From Erythrobacter sp. HI0063 (GTDB taxonomy: Bacteria > Pseudomonadota > Alphaproteobacteria > Sphingomonadales > Sphingomonadaceae): 64,000 nucleotides of DNA. Of the stretch, positions 43,687 through 58,306 are shown in pieces. Each line of letters begins with the position of its first letter. Positions within the stretch are counted from its first letter, which is position 1. Under the pieces are notes generated by a model. That model was not told the DNA's origin, searched no databases, and saw only the letters and a program-made list of their open reading frames with translations. The stretch is taken from contig NZ_LWFF01000274.1 in assembly GCF_001635685.1 (NCBI RefSeq), positions 1-64,000 on the forward strand, in the 5' to 3' direction. The position numbers and the translations under genes are program-made.

Positions 43687-44379
43687 ATGACGAAACTCTG
43701 CCTTTTCGGAGCGACCGGCGGCGTCGGCTCGCTGGTCGTCGACCAAGCCCTTGCGCGCGGGATCGCAGTGCGCGGCGCCGAACGCGAATGGCCCGAAGAT
43801 GCGAATAGCGACGAACGGCTGGAGCGCGTCACCGCCGATCTGCTCGAAGGCGATCTCGTATCGGTGATCCAAGGTTGCGATGCCGTGATTTCGACCGTGG
43901 GCCCGGGCCGCGACCTGTCGACGCTCGCCGATCCGCCACCGCTCTATTCGCGCGGCACACAGCGGATCGTCGAGGCCATGCGCGACACCGGCGTCAAACG
44001 CCTCATCGTTATAAGCGCGGCCTTTGCCGATCGGTCGGCGAGCGTTCCTGAATGGTTTCGCGCCGCCTCCCTGCCGCTCGCCAATCTGTTCGGGGACATG
44101 CGCAAGATGGAGCGCGTGCTGAGCGGTTCGATCGATATCGACTGGACGGCGGCCCGCCCCGGTTGGCTGCTCGACGAGCCGCTCAGCGGCGATTTCCACG
44201 TTGCGGAGAACGATCTTCCTTCCGACAGCCTGCGCACACGCCGCGCCGATCTGGCGCAATTCCTGATCGATTGCGCGATGGGTGATCACTGGATCCACAA
44301 GACCCCCTTCATCGCGCGCCCCGAAGCGGATTCGTTCGAGAGGCCCACCGCCCTCCTCGACGAATTCCTGCCGCACTAG
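43687..44379 (+). CDS. NAD(P)-binding oxidoreductase of the atypical SDR type
   Basis: A 230-residue Rossmann-fold protein with the nucleotide loop [18 protein letters not shown] at residues ~5-22 and the later strand VSTVGPG-like segment ([12 protein letters not shown]). The region [15 protein letters not shown] is where an active-site Tyr/Lys pair would be expected in classical SDRs, and it is absent, as in the SDR_a5/NmrA-like group that includes biliverdin-reductase-B-like proteins. Substrate is unknown. ATG 43687 starts directly at the first strand. It lies between tRNA-Val and icd on the same strand. Confidence 0.8.
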   Translation: MTKLCLFGATGGVGSLVVDQALARGIAVRGAEREWPEDANSDERLERVTADLLEGDLVSVIQGCDAVISTVGPGRDLSTLADPPPLYSRGTQRIVEAMRDTGVKRLIVISAAFADRSASVPEWFRAASLPLANLFGDMRKMERVLSGSIDIDWTAARPGWLLDEPLSGDFHVAENDLPSDSLRTRRADLAQFLIDCAMGDHWIHKTPFIARPEADSFERPTALLDEFLPH

Positions 44380-44479
44380 CGGAGGTCGCTACGTCCGTGC
44401 GGCGCCCCGGTTGCGCGCTGGCGCGGCTCTGCTAAAGCCCGCGCAAACCTTTTTCCGACATTCAAGAGACAGGGCCATC

Positions 44480-45700
44480 ATGCAGAAAATTCAGGTCAAG
44501 AACCCGGTCGTCGAACTCGACGGCGACGAAATGACGAAGATCATCTGGGAGTGGATTCGCGAGCGGCTGATCCTCCCCTATCTCGATATCGACCTGAAAT
44601 ATTACGACCTGTCGATCGAAAGCCGCGATGCGACCGACGATCAGATCACCGTCGACGCCGCCAATGCGATCAAGGAATACGGCGTCGGCGTGAAATGCGC
44701 GACGATCACGCCCGACGAAGCCCGCGTCGATGAATTCGACCTCAAGAAGATGTGGGTCAGCCCCAACGGCACCATCCGCAACATCCTCGGCGGCGTGGTC
44801 TTCCGCGAGCCGATCGTGATCGACAACGTGCCGCGCCTGGTTCCCGGCTGGACCGACCCCATCGTGGTCGGCCGCCACGCCTTCGGTGACCAGTACCGCG
44901 CCAAGGACACGCTGATCCCCGGCGCGGGCAAGCTGCGCCTCGTCTTCGAAGGCGAGGATGGCGAGAAAATCGATCTCGACGTGTTCGAATTCCAGCAGTC
45001 CGGCGTCGCCATGGCGATGTACAATCTCGACGAATCGATCCGCGATTTCGCGCGCGCCAGCTTCAATTACGGCCTCGATCGCGGATGGCCGGTGTATCTT
45101 TCGACCAAGAACACCATCCTCAAAAAGTACGATGGCCGCTTCAAGGACCTGTTCCAGGAAGTGTTCGACGCCGAATTTGCCGACAAGTTCAAGGCAGCGA
45201 ACATCACTTACGAACACCGCCTGATCGACGACATGGTCGCCGCGGCGCTCAAGTGGAGCGGCAAGTTCGTCTGGGCCTGCAAGAACTATGACGGCGATGT
45301 GCAGTCGGACGTCGTGGCACAGGGCTTCGGCTCGCTCGGCCTGATGACCAGCGTGCTGCTCTCGCCCGACGGGAAGACCGTGGAAGCAGAAGCCGCCCAC
45401 GGCACCGTCACCCGCCACTATCGCCAGCACCAGGAAGGCAAGGCGACTTCGACCAATCCGATCGCCAGCATCTTCGCCTGGACGCGCGGCCTGATCTATC
45501 GCGGCAAGTTCGACGATACGCCCGATGTGGTGAAGTTCGCCGAGACGCTGGAGCGGGTCTGCATCCAGACGGTCGAAAACGGCCAAATGACCAAGGATCT
45601 CGCCCTGCTGATCGGTCCGGGCCAGAGCTGGCTCACCACCGAGCAGTTCTTCGAAGCTATCGTCACCAATCTCGAAAAAGAGATGACGAAAGCGGCTTGA
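44480..45700 (+). CDS. icd: NADP-dependent isocitrate dehydrogenase, homodimeric eukaryote-like type
   Basis: This enzyme makes 2-oxoglutarate, CO2 and NADPH from isocitrate in the citric acid cycle. The 406-residue product starts [23 protein letters not shown], the signature of type II NADP-IDH found in alphaproteobacteria and eukaryotes. The substrate motif [19 protein letters not shown], metal-ligand region [21 protein letters not shown], and cofactor region [28 protein letters not shown] are intact. ATG 44480 is the only start consistent with the family. Confidence 0.97.
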   Translation: MQKIQVKNPVVELDGDEMTKIIWEWIRERLILPYLDIDLKYYDLSIESRDATDDQITVDAANAIKEYGVGVKCATITPDEARVDEFDLKKMWVSPNGTIRNILGGVVFREPIVIDNVPRLVPGWTDPIVVGRHAFGDQYRAKDTLIPGAGKLRLVFEGEDGEKIDLDVFEFQQSGVAMAMYNLDESIRDFARASFNYGLDRGWPVYLSTKNTILKKYDGRFKDLFQEVFDAEFADKFKAANITYEHRLIDDMVAAALKWSGKFVWACKNYDGDVQSDVVAQGFGSLGLMTSVLLSPDGKTVEAEAAHGTVTRHYRQHQEGKATSTNPIASIFAWTRGLIYRGKFDDTPDVVKFAETLERVCIQTVENGQMTKDLALLIGPGQSWLTTEQFFEAIVTNLEKEMTKAA

Positions 45701-45707
45701 TCCGACT

Positions 45708-45762
45708 GTCCCTCCATCAGGAGGGACCGACTTACGAGGCCGGGCGTCACAACGTCCGGCCT
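45708..45762 (+). terminator. Two tandem hairpins after icd
   Basis: Hairpin one is GTCCCTCC-ATCA-GGAGGGAC (45708-45727), perfect over 8 bp. Hairpin two is AGGCCGGGCG (45737-45746) with CGTCCGGCCT (45753-45762), 10 bp with one G-T pair. Neither is followed by a T-run, so they may be 3'-end stabilisers or a factor-dependent terminator. Confidence 0.5.
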
Positions 45763-45828
45763 GACTAGACGGTGCGGAGCGGCGGGGGGCGCTCTGCCCA
45801 TTCACTCTCCTGAACGGGCGAAGGCTCC

Positions 45829-47508
<1,680 letters not shown>

Positions 47509-47601
47509 ACCTACCCGCCTCGCGCCCTTCCCGGGTCGCTCTGGAAAAATCTCGCAACCGCAGCACTGGCGCATTCGCGCCCTGCACTCTAGGATTGTCC
47601 C

Positions 47602-49362
47602 ATGGCCGGCGAGATCGAAGCGACCCCGATGATATCCGACGCGCTGGTGATCCTCGGCGCGGCGGGGATCGTCATCCCGGTCTTTACCCGCTTCCGCATC
47701 ACGCCCGTCATCGGTTTCATCCTGATCGGCATCGCGGTCGGCCCGTTCGGGCTGGGGCAGCTCGTGTACGAGCGACCGTGGCTCAGCCATATAACGATAA
47801 CCGATCCCGAAGCGCTCGAACCTTTCGCGGAGTTCGGGATCATCTTGCTGCTGTTCACCATCGGGCTGGAACTCAGTTTCAAACGCCTGTGGCAGATGCG
47901 AAGACTGGTCTTCGGCCTTGGCGCGCTGGAACTGCTCGTCACCGGCGTGGTCCTCGCGATCTTCCTCGCCATGATCGGGCAATATTGGACCGGGGCGCTG
48001 GCGCTCGGCTTCGCGCTCGCCTTCTCCTCGACTGCGATCGTCCTGCCGATATCGGGCACGCATTCGCCCGTCGGACGCTCGGCGCTGTCGATGCTCCTGT
48101 TCGAGGATATCATGATCGTCCCGATCATCTTCATCCTCGGCGCCATGGCGCCCACCGCGCAGGCCGAAGGGTGGGAGGGATTGGTCGACACGCTGGTGAT
48201 CGGCGGAGTGGTGATCGCGGTGCTGCTGATCGCAGGGCGGATCGCCCTGCCCCGCCTGTTCGCCCAGGCCGCGCGCACCAAGAGCCCGGAACTGTTCCTC
48301 GCCGCCAGCCTGCTCGTGGTGATCGGGGCCAGCCTTGCCACGGCGCTCGCGGGTCTTTCGCCCATCGTAGGCGCTCTGATTGCCGGCCTGCTGATCGCGG
48401 AAACCGAATATCACGGCGAGGTCGAATCGATCATCGAGCCGTTCAAGGGCCTCGCGCTGGGCATCTTCCTGATCACCGTGGGGATGAGCATCGATCTCGC
48501 CACGATCTGGGAAAATCTGGCCTCGATCGCCACAGCCGTGGTGGGCGTTCTGGTGTTCAAGGCGCTCGTCACCGGCATTCTCCTGCGCCTGATGGGGGCG
48601 CGCCGGTCCACCGCGGCGGAGACGGGTATCCTCATGGCGAGCCCTTCGGAAACCACCCTGATCGTTCTCGCTGCGGCCAGTTCCGCGCTGCTGATCCAGC
48701 CAGGCACGGCGCAATTCTGGCAGATCGTGACCGCGATCGGCCTGACGATCACGCCGGTGCTCGCTCTGGTAGGGCGCGCCATCGCCCGGCGGGTCGAACC
48801 CATGCCCGAATTGCCGCCCGAGGATGAAGGCGAGCCGCGCGTCATCATCATCGGCGCGGGCCGCGTGGGTCGCCTGATCGCGCGCATGCTCGAAACGCAC
48901 GACAAGCCCTATGTCGCGATCGATTCGAACGCCGATCTGATCGCCAGCGCCAAGCGCCGCGGCTTCCGCGCGGCCTTCGGCGATGCCTCGCGCAGCGATG
49001 CGCTCGACAAATTGGGCATCGAAAGCGCGCTCGCCGTGGTCCTCACCATGGACGAGCCGGTGCTCGCCGCGCGGCTCGTATCGAAATTGCGCAAAGCCTA
49101 TCCCCAATTGCTGATCGTCGCGCGCGCTCGCGATACCGGGCACGCAGCCGAACTCTATCGCTCGGGCGCCAGCCATGCCGTGCCCGAAACGCTCGAAAGC
49201 TCGCTACAATTGAGCGAGGCCGTCCTCGTCGATATCGGCGTGCCGATGGGTCCGGTGATCGCCTCCATCCACGAACAGCGCGACGAATACCGAGTGAAGA
49301 TCGAGCAGGAAGGCGCGCTCAGCTATCGCCCCAAATTGCGCAGCAGCACGGCGAGCGACTGA
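47602..49362 (+). CDS. CPA2-family monovalent cation/proton antiporter with RCK domain (Kef-like)
   Basis: A 586-residue inner-membrane antiporter. About 12 helices occupy residues ~5-395, including the FAEFGIILLLFTIGLELSF and GALALGFALAFSSTAIVLPI segments typical of CPA2 proteins. The C-terminal part (about 412-530) is a TrkA-N/RCK nucleotide-binding domain, VIIIGAGRVGRLIARMLE and GFRAAFGDASRSDALDKLGI. E. coli KefB/KefC of this layout release K+ under glutathione control, and gshA and gloB lie in the same window, but the ion and control here are inferred. The start ATG 47602 has a MAGEIEATPMISD opening; ATG 47629 is an alternative. Confidence 0.88.
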   Translation: MAGEIEATPMISDALVILGAAGIVIPVFTRFRITPVIGFILIGIAVGPFGLGQLVYERPWLSHITITDPEALEPFAEFGIILLLFTIGLELSFKRLWQMRRLVFGLGALELLVTGVVLAIFLAMIGQYWTGALALGFALAFSSTAIVLPISGTHSPVGRSALSMLLFEDIMIVPIIFILGAMAPTAQAEGWEGLVDTLVIGGVVIAVLLIAGRIALPRLFAQAARTKSPELFLAASLLVVIGASLATALAGLSPIVGALIAGLLIAETEYHGEVESIIEPFKGLALGIFLITVGMSIDLATIWENLASIATAVVGVLVFKALVTGILLRLMGARRSTAAETGILMASPSETTLIVLAAASSALLIQPGTAQFWQIVTAIGLTITPVLALVGRAIARRVEPMPELPPEDEGEPRVIIIGAGRVGRLIARMLETHDKPYVAIDSNADLIASAKRRGFRAAFGDASRSDALDKLGIESALAVVLTMDEPVLAARLVSKLRKAYPQLLIVARARDTGHAAELYRSGASHAVPETLESSLQLSEAVLVDIGVPMGPVIASIHEQRDEYRVKIEQEGALSYRPKLRSSTASD

Positions 49363-49372
49363 CGGGCAGGTG

Positions 49373-49900
49373 ATGGGAGTGGCAGAGATGGGCCGCCCGA
49401 TCGAGACCCGCGCAGATTGCGGGCGATGCGCGGCGCTGTGCTGCATCGCCTACCCTTCCGACGATATGCCCGGCTTTTCCGCACGTAAACAGGCTGGCGA
49501 ACCCTGCCCGAAGCTGGCGGCGAACGGGCTCTGCACGATCTATGAAGACAGGGCGGAACAGGGTTTTGCAGGGTGCATCCGGTACGAATGTTTCGGCGCG
49601 GGCCAGTATGTCGTCGAGACGCTCTTTCAGGGACGCGACTGGCGCGACGATGCCGCTTTGCTGACGCCGATGGTTGAGACCTTCCTGGCGATGCGGCCGG
49701 TCAGCGATCTGCTGTTCCTCGCCCGCCGTGCACAGACGCTGGGCGCTGGCGAGCAGGCCGCTCCCGTCATCGCTTGCCTCGAAACCATGGCCGCCAAGCG
49801 CGAAAGTCTGGAGGAAGCCGACGGTCTGGCGGCCTGTGAACGCGAGCTGAGAGCCATCTACGCCGACCTGCGGCCAAGCTCCCATACCGATAATATATGA
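49373..49900 (+). CDS. Cysteine-rich protein, possible YkgJ-like metal-binding family
   Basis: A 175-residue soluble protein with eight cysteines in the first 70 residues, in ADCGRCAALCCIAYP, EPCPKL, GLCTIYED, GFAGCIRYECFG. The CxxCxxxCC start and the later C...CxxY pattern resemble the YkgJ-type cysteine cluster, thought to bind zinc or iron. The rest is helical with no known domain. It starts 10 nt after the antiporter stop; GTG 49370 and ATG 49388 are alternative starts. Its end overlaps the open frame leading to the small gene at 49945. Function is unknown. Confidence 0.7.
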   Translation: MGVAEMGRPIETRADCGRCAALCCIAYPSDDMPGFSARKQAGEPCPKLAANGLCTIYEDRAEQGFAGCIRYECFGAGQYVVETLFQGRDWRDDAALLTPMVETFLAMRPVSDLLFLARRAQTLGAGEQAAPVIACLETMAAKRESLEEADGLAACERELRAIYADLRPSSHTDNI

Positions 49901-49944
49901 ACGATCGACGCGCTCATGCATTGGAAGGGAAAGGAGAATTTCAG

Positions 49945-50127
49945 ATGAGCAATCCCGATCCCACCAAGCCGACCCCGAATGACGAGAAGTTCAAGCCGCA
50001 GAATGTGCAGGACCCATTGAAGAGCAAGGCCAAGGTCGATCAGGGCCGCGGCCAGCCGGGCGATACCGGCGGCAACGACCTCGAACAGGGCAGCAGCGGC
50101 GTGACGAAGAAAACGCCCAACGCCTGA
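49945..50127 (+). CDS. Sixty-residue hydrophilic, disordered protein
   Basis: A 60-residue product beginning MSNPDPTKPTPNDEKFKPQN, rich in Pro, Lys, Asp, Gly and Asn, with no hydrophobic core. It is preceded by AAGGAGAAT with ideal spacing and followed 25 nt later by a strong terminator, so it is surely expressed. Such proteins resemble small stress-linked or desiccation-linked hydrophilic proteins, but that is only a resemblance. The open frame from 49897 would add 16 residues; the strong ribosome site favours 49945. Confidence 0.65.
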   Translation: MSNPDPTKPTPNDEKFKPQNVQDPLKSKAKVDQGRGQPGDTGGNDLEQGSSGVTKKTPNA

Positions 50128-50152
50128 TCCTATCTCGGAACACGCAAGTGAG

Positions 50153-50187
50153 AACCGCCCGTATCCAGACCGATACGGGCGGTTTTT
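50153..50187 (+). terminator. Terminator of the antiporter/small-protein unit
   Basis: AACCGCCCGTATC (50153-50165) pairs with GATACGGGCGGTT (50172-50184), 13 bp perfect, followed by TTTTT. It ends next to the alaS stop on the other strand. Confidence 0.93.
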
Positions 50188-52848
<2,661 letters not shown>

Positions 52849-52914
52849 GCCCGGCAGTTAGGCAATCGGACGGCTAGCGACAAGCCGGGAATGGCATGCG
52901 CCGAACGGAGTTCG

Positions 52915-53742
52915 TCATCCCGCGTGGGCGGTGACGATCCAGGCCGCTGCGGGAAGCGCGATCCTGTCCTGCTCGCGATGATCCGCGAGCATGGCGCGCA
53001 GGTTCGCGATTGCCCGTTCGCGTGTCGCCCCTTCAAGCGCGGCGATGGCGCTGGCGGCCGAGCCTATCCGCAGGAAATAGGCCACCGCCTCTTCGAGGGC
53101 GTCCTCGCCTTCGCCTGCAATCATGGCGTAATCGAGAGGTTCGAAGGCGATGTCTTTCCACCCGGCATCGCGGAGGATCACGCTCACCCGATCTTCGTTG
53201 CCGAAGGCGAACGGTCCGGGCGCATGCGGATCGGGCGTGGTAGGTGGCTCCGGCAGAATGCCTTGCAACAATTCAGCCCAGCCATTCGCGTTTCGTTCGC
53301 GGAAGCAGGAGAAGCGGAGCAGGGCGTTTGTGGAAGCTAGTAAGCGAAGATGCGCAAAAGCGGCGACTGGATGATCGAAGAACATGACCCCGTGGCGCGA
53401 GATCAGGAGATCTGGCGCGATTGCCGCCTTGTCGAGATGCCAGGTGGCAGCATCGGCATGATGAAAGGCGACATTCGGTAATTCCGCAGCGCGTTCTCGG
53501 GCGATGGCGAGAAGATCGGACGAGATATCGAGTCCGGTGATTGCAGCATTGGGATTGCGGGTCGCGAGAGCGATCGAAATCTCGCCTGCACCGCAGCCGA
53601 TATCGAGCGCATGCGAGAAGCTGCTTAGAGCGGTGGGATCAAGCAGGCGATCGGTCAGCTCGCCGAAGCTGCGATCGGTGCGCTGCCATTCTTTGGCCCA
53701 CACGCCGCCGACGCGGCCAGTCCACTCACCAGCGCCGGTCAT
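52915..53742 (-). CDS. Class I SAM-dependent methyltransferase
   Basis: A 275-residue methyltransferase with motif I LDIGCGAGEISIALATRNP (about 49-67), the acidic loop ITGLDISSDLL, and ADAATWHLD. The following part ISRHGVMFFDHPVAAFAHL fits motif IV. The acceptor substrate is unknown. The frame opens 14 codons further up, in the GST gene; ATG 53742 gives a 4-nt spacing from the GST stop and a normal N-terminus. It is probably cotranscribed with the GST gene. Confidence 0.83.
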   Translation of the reverse strand: MTGAGEWTGRVGGVWAKEWQRTDRSFGELTDRLLDPTALSSFSHALDIGCGAGEISIALATRNPNAAITGLDISSDLLAIARERAAELPNVAFHHADAATWHLDKAAIAPDLLISRHGVMFFDHPVAAFAHLRLLASTNALLRFSCFRERNANGWAELLQGILPEPPTTPDPHAPGPFAFGNEDRVSVILRDAGWKDIAFEPLDYAMIAGEGEDALEEAVAYFLRIGSAASAIAALEGATRERAIANLRAMLADHREQDRIALPAAAWIVTAHAG

Positions 53743-53746
53743 GGCC

Positions 53747-54373
53747 TCACCATACGAAATAGGGGCCGCCGCGTTCGCGGGCACGCTGCCAGGCCGGGCG
53801 GGCGTGAACTGCTTCGACGAAGCGCGCGAGTTTCGGTGCGCGGTCGGAGTAGCCTTGCATCACGGCGATTTCGGCCGGGAAGCTCATCATCACGTCGGCC
53901 GCAGACCAATCCTCGCCGACGAAATGGAGATCGTCGGAAATCCGGCTTTCCGCATAGTCGATATGCGCCACGAGCTGCTCTTCGATGCGAGGCATCAGCG
54001 GCGCTGCGGCCTCACCGAGGCGCCCGGCATAGATCTTGAGCATGACGGGAACGAAGAAGCTGCTTTCGCCGAACTGCATCCATTCGAGATGATCGATATG
54101 CGCGTCGCTGGTGGGATCGGGAAGCCAGCTCTCCCCGCCGTGGCGTTCGCAAAGATACTGAATGATCGCCCCGCTCTCCGCGACGCTGCGTCCCGCATCC
54201 TCGATCAGGGGCGATTTGCCGAGCGGATGCGCCTGCTTCAATTCGGGCGGCGCGAGATTGGTGGTGGCATCGCGCTGGTAGGATACGATCTCGTATTCAG
54301 CACCGAGTTCTTCCAGCAGCCAGAGAATGCGTTGCGAACGGCTGTTATTGAGATGGTGGACGGTGATGGTCAT
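53747..54373 (-). CDS. Glutathione S-transferase family protein
   Basis: A 208-residue GST. The thioredoxin-like N-terminal domain starts MTITVHHLNNSRSQRILWLLEEL, with Ser12 in the SRSQR segment as the likely catalytic residue, and has the cis-proline region HPLGKSPLIEDAGRSVAESGAI. The C-terminal helical domain includes DWSAADVMMSFPAEI, the conserved capping motif. In this window gshA and gloB also belong to glutathione metabolism. Substrate is not known. The open frame runs to 54532, but ATG 54373 is the family start. Confidence 0.9.
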   Translation of the reverse strand: MTITVHHLNNSRSQRILWLLEELGAEYEIVSYQRDATTNLAPPELKQAHPLGKSPLIEDAGRSVAESGAIIQYLCERHGGESWLPDPTSDAHIDHLEWMQFGESSFFVPVMLKIYAGRLGEAAAPLMPRIEEQLVAHIDYAESRISDDLHFVGEDWSAADVMMSFPAEIAVMQGYSDRAPKLARFVEAVHARPAWQRARERGGPYFVW

Positions 54374-54486
54374 GCGCGCGCTCCCGAAAGCTGGTTCGCG
54401 TGTCATGTAGTCGAGAGAAAGCGGGATGGCCAATGGGCTTGGGCAAGCCGGATACGCGAGAGACGAAGCCCGCGGCCTGAAACGCG

Positions 54487-54540
54487 AAAAGCCGGCGCTG
54501 CGAGGGACTTTTTGGACAGCCCTCGCCAGCACCGGCTTTC
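54487..54540 (-). terminator. Terminator of recA
   Basis: AAAGCCGG-C-GCTG-C-GAGGG (54488-54506) pairs with CCCTC-G-CCAGC-A-CCGGCTTT (54520-54539), a long interrupted stem. On the minus strand it is followed by TTTT-type residues after the stem. It lies about 75 nt past the recA stop; the rest of the 242-nt gap to the GST gene holds no gene. Confidence 0.82.
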
Positions 54541-54615
54541 CGCGTATTCGGATGCCTTTTTCGGGACTCGGCCTGTAGGTAGGAAGGCCGCGGCACCCGC
54601 TTGAGAAGATGGGTC

Positions 54616-55677
54616 TTAGTCCTCCGCGTCAGGACCGGTCATCATCTCCTCGGCGACTTCGTCGGTTTTGCCGCGAATGGCGGCTTCCAACCGGTCGCAA
54701 ACGTCGGAATGCTCTTTAAGATAGGTCTTCGCGTTTTCACGGCCCTGGCCGATGCGGATGCTGTCATAGCTGAACCAGGAGCCCGACTTTTCGACGATGC
54801 CCGCCTTGACGCCGAGATCGAGGATCTCGCCGATCTTGGAGATGCCTTCGCCATACATGATGTCGAATTCGACCTGCTTGAACGGCGGGGCGACCTTGTT
54901 CTTGACCACTTTCACGCGAGTCGAATTGCCGATGATGTCGTCCCGATCCTTGATCTGGCCAGTACGGCGGATGTCGAGGCGGACCGAGGCGTAGAACTTC
55001 AGCGCGTTGCCGCCCGTCGTCGTCTCCGGATTGCCGTACATGACGCCGATCTTCATGCGCAGCTGGTTGATGAAGATCACCATGCATTTGGAGCGGTTGA
55101 TGGAGCCGGTGAGCTTGCGCAGCGATTGCGACATCAGGCGCGCTTGAAGGCCGACATGGCTGTCCCCCATCTCGCCTTCGATTTCCGCGCGCGGAACCAG
55201 CGCGGCGACCGAATCGACCACCAGCACGTCGATCGCGTTGGAGCGCACCAGCGTGTCCACAATCTCCAGCGCCTGTTCGCCGGTATCGGGCTGCGACACG
55301 ATAAGCTCGTCGATGTCGACGCCCAGCTTGCGGGCATAGACCGGGTCGAGCGCGTGTTCCGCATCGACGAAGGCGACGGTGCCGCCCTGCTTCTGCGCTT
55401 CAGCCAGAACATGGAGTGCCAGCGTGGTCTTGCCCGAGCTTTCCGGCCCGTACACTTCGATCACGCGGCCCTTAGGCAGGCCGCCCACGCCCAATGCGAT
55501 GTCGAGACCGAGCGATCCGGTGGAGATCGACTCCACATTCATCGCTTCCTTCTGACCCAGCTTCATCGCCGAGCCTTTGCCGAACGCGCGATCGATCTGC
55601 GCGAGCGCGGCGTCGAGTGCCTTTTGACGGTCCACGGATTTTTCCTTGCTGTCCACGAGCTTCAGACTGGCCGCCAT
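54616..55677 (-). CDS. recA: RecA recombinase
   Basis: RecA forms filaments on single-stranded DNA, drives strand exchange and activates LexA self-cleavage. The 353-residue protein has Walker A GPESSGKT at residues 77-84, Walker [14 protein letters not shown], the L2 region [21 protein letters not shown] and the acidic C-terminus (MMTGPDAED). Length and motifs are normal. A LexA box lies 77-91 nt upstream, so it is an SOS gene. Confidence 0.98.
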   Translation of the reverse strand: MAASLKLVDSKEKSVDRQKALDAALAQIDRAFGKGSAMKLGQKEAMNVESISTGSLGLDIALGVGGLPKGRVIEVYGPESSGKTTLALHVLAEAQKQGGTVAFVDAEHALDPVYARKLGVDIDELIVSQPDTGEQALEIVDTLVRSNAIDVLVVDSVAALVPRAEIEGEMGDSHVGLQARLMSQSLRKLTGSINRSKCMVIFINQLRMKIGVMYGNPETTTGGNALKFYASVRLDIRRTGQIKDRDDIIGNSTRVKVVKNKVAPPFKQVEFDIMYGEGISKIGEILDLGVKAGIVEKSGSWFSYDSIRIGQGRENAKTYLKEHSDVCDRLEAAIRGKTDEVAEEMMTGPDAED

Positions 55678-55753
55678 GACATGTCCCTTCCTATCTGCCT
55701 AGAGCCGCGATCGACTCTTCAACCGAAGCGGTATGTACCACTTCTGTTCCAGA

Positions 55754-55768
55754 GAACAAGAGGGGAAC
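55754..55768 (-). promoter_or_regulatory. LexA (SOS) box of recA
   Basis: On the minus strand GTTC-CCCTCTT-GTTC, an exact match to the alphaproteobacterial LexA consensus GTTC-N7-GTTC. The second half-site is inside a possible -35 box TTGTTC, with TACATA 16 bp further on as a weak -10. A small palindrome GTTC-TCTG-GAAC also starts in the second half-site. Confidence 0.85.
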
Positions 55769-55819
55769 GAAAAGAATCTTTGTGCAGCGCCCTTCGCGGC
55801 GTTCGCAAACGCCGACCCG

Positions 55820-58306
55820 TCAGGCCTTTTCGCGCTTGCGCTTCTGCAGGCTCAGCACGTCGGCCACCTTGGCGTTGATCTGCTGGACGCTGAACGGTTT
55901 GGGGATGAAGTGCATGTTTTCGATATCGATTTCGTTGCGCAGATGCTCTTCGGCGTATCCCGACATGAAGAGGATCGGGATGTCCGGCTGTACGCGGCGG
56001 ATCGCCCGCGCCATGGCGGGGCCGTCCATCACCGGCATGACCACGTCGGAAACGACGAGATCGAATTGTTCGCCAGAATTGGCGACGATGCCCAGCCCGA
56101 TCTCGCCGTCGCTGGCCGTCGTGACGGCATAGCCTGCGCGCGTGAGCGCCCGTTCCGCCACGGCGCGGACCGTATCCTCGTCCTCCACCAGAAGCAGTTT
56201 GCCGCCTGCCGACCATTCGCTGGCCTTTTCGCTTTCGTCGCGGCGCGGCTTGGCTGCGCGCGGCATCTCGCCGCGATGGACGGGCAGATACATGGTGAAG
56301 CGCGCGCCTACCGGATTGCCGCCCGGCCCCTGAACATTGTCCGCGAAGATGAAGCCGTTCGACTGCTTCACGATCCCGTAGACCGTCGACAGGCCCAACC
56401 CGGTGCCCTTGCCCTGTTCCTTGGTGGTGAAGAACGGTTCGAAGATCTTGTTGATCACGTCACGCGGGATGCCGCCACCCGTGTCCTGTACGATCAGGAC
56501 GGTGTAATCGTCGGCGGGCATGATATCGATGCCCATTTTCCGCACGTCGCGCGCCGAAACCCGCCTTGTTGCCAGCGTCAAGCGGCCCTTCCAGTCGTTG
56601 GGCGCATTCTGACCGTAGGAATGCATCGCGTCGCGCGCATTCACGGCCAAATTGATGATGACCTGTTCCAATTGCTGCGGATCGGCGCGCACCGGGCCCA
56701 GCTCGCGATCGTGACGGATCGAATATTCGATCTTGTCGCCCATCAGCCGTTTCAGGAGCTGACTGACCTCACTCACCACATCCGGCAATTGCAACACGAC
56801 CGGCCGCAAGGTCTGCTGGCGGCTGAAGGCGAGCAATTGCCGCGTGAGGCTGGCGGCGCGGTTGGAATTGGCCTTGATCTGCTGGATGTCGTCGTAATCG
56901 CTGTCGCCGGGCGTATGGCGCAGCAGCATGAGGTCGCAATAGCCGATGATCGCGGTCAGCACGTTGTTGAAATCGTGCGCCACGCCGCCCGCCAGCTGGC
57001 CGACCGCCTGCATCTTGGTGGCCTGCGCGACCTGACGGCGCAGGCGCTTCTCCTCGGTCGAATCGCTCAAGGATAACAGCACCGCCGCATCGCCCAGCCC
57101 GCGGACTCCCGCAAGGCCCAGCGAGATCGGCTCCTCCTTGTCGCCCGCCAGCCTTACGGCCATGTCCCCGCTTGCCGCAGAACCGCGCGCGAAACGGCGC
57201 ACTGTGTCCGACAGCACGCCCTTGTCTTCGCGCACGACGAGATCGGACGGGTATTGCGGCAATCCCTGCTGTTCGCGCTCCACCGCGCGCAGGAATGCCT
57301 TGTTGGCGAACAGGAAACGCCCGTCGCGATCGGTCAGCGCGAGGCCGAGCGGCAGGGCCGACAGCAGCGCTTCCAACTGGGGGATCGCGGCCGACTGGGC
57401 GCCATCGGGCCGGTTGCCGATACCGACCTGCCCGTCGATCAGAACCATGGTGGACGGCGCAGGCGGCTGCCCCTGCTGGCGTGATTTGCGATCCGGCTCC
57501 AATGAAACCTGGACGAGCGTCTGCGGAGTGCCCTGCTGGCCTTCGCGGGCGAAGAAGATTCGGTCGCGATCGTCGGTACGCAGCAACTGGACGAACTCGC
57601 TGCCCCTCAGATCCGCATCGGGCGTACCCATCGCCCGGGTCGCCATGCCCGGCGTATGGGCCATCACCACGCCATCGCTCGCCACCAGGGCGACTTCGAT
57701 GCCGGCACGCGACATCATATAGCCGAACGGTCCCGAAATCCGCTCCGCCACACCGTCATAGCTGTTGGCGACCACCATTTCGGTAAACCGCCAGACGAGA
57801 TAGTCCTCACCCCGGCCGCTGCGTTCGACTTCCAGTTTATAATTCTTGGCGGAAGCGGCGAAGGTCAGATCTTCCGCGGTCCCGACACCGTCCCGCCACG
57901 CGACCCGGGCGGCGCCGGTCAGCCTGTCGCGATCGGATGCCTCGAAACCCAACTCCGGAGGCGCAGCCTCGCCTCCGAACCACTGGTCGTAACAGGTATT
58001 GGAACAGACGACGCGATTGGCCCGATCGGTAATCGCGATGGCGCGCCGGCGATTCTCTATCGCGGCATGCGTGACCGACCAGTCCGGCTGGCCGTGGCCG
58101 TCTTGCTCTGCCGCGCCTCGCAAACCGTTCGTCAGAAGCAGCGCCAGGATCAACACGAGAAGGCCACCGGCATAGGTCGCGGCAACCAGCATCGAGCCTC
58201 CGACCAGCCAGATCAGAATGGCGGACAGCAGCGCCGCGCCCAGCAATCCCGCCATCAACGGCAAGGGAGGCAAGCGGTCGGACCCATCGGCGAAGCGTGT
58301 GATCAT
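55820..58306 (-). CDS. cckA: CckA, hybrid sensor kinase of the cell-cycle phosphorelay
   Basis: CckA passes phosphate through ChpT to CtrA and CpdR and so sets DNA replication, division and motility programmes. The 828-residue product has two N-terminal membrane helices (about 17-37 and 41-60), PAS-like regions at about 85-170 and 310-415, the HisKA domain with phospho-acceptor His444 in [14 protein letters not shown], the ATPase domain ([39 protein letters not shown] spans the F and G boxes), and a receiver domain with Asp754 in [12 protein letters not shown]. The GGVAHDFNN motif and hybrid layout identify CckA. It is third after smpB and a DUF2062 gene and overlaps the latter by 4 nt. Confidence 0.93.
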   Translation of the reverse strand: MITRFADGSDRLPPLPLMAGLLGAALLSAILIWLVGGSMLVAATYAGGLLVLILALLLTNGLRGAAEQDGHGQPDWSVTHAAIENRRRAIAITDRANRVVCSNTCYDQWFGGEAAPPELGFEASDRDRLTGAARVAWRDGVGTAEDLTFAASAKNYKLEVERSGRGEDYLVWRFTEMVVANSYDGVAERISGPFGYMMSRAGIEVALVASDGVVMAHTPGMATRAMGTPDADLRGSEFVQLLRTDDRDRIFFAREGQQGTPQTLVQVSLEPDRKSRQQGQPPAPSTMVLIDGQVGIGNRPDGAQSAAIPQLEALLSALPLGLALTDRDGRFLFANKAFLRAVEREQQGLPQYPSDLVVREDKGVLSDTVRRFARGSAASGDMAVRLAGDKEEPISLGLAGVRGLGDAAVLLSLSDSTEEKRLRRQVAQATKMQAVGQLAGGVAHDFNNVLTAIIGYCDLMLLRHTPGDSDYDDIQQIKANSNRAASLTRQLLAFSRQQTLRPVVLQLPDVVSEVSQLLKRLMGDKIEYSIRHDRELGPVRADPQQLEQVIINLAVNARDAMHSYGQNAPNDWKGRLTLATRRVSARDVRKMGIDIMPADDYTVLIVQDTGGGIPRDVINKIFEPFFTTKEQGKGTGLGLSTVYGIVKQSNGFIFADNVQGPGGNPVGARFTMYLPVHRGEMPRAAKPRRDESEKASEWSAGGKLLLVEDEDTVRAVAERALTRAGYAVTTASDGEIGLGIVANSGEQFDLVVSDVVMPVMDGPAMARAIRRVQPDIPILFMSGYAEEHLRNEIDIENMHFIPKPFSVQQINAKVADVLSLQKRKREKA

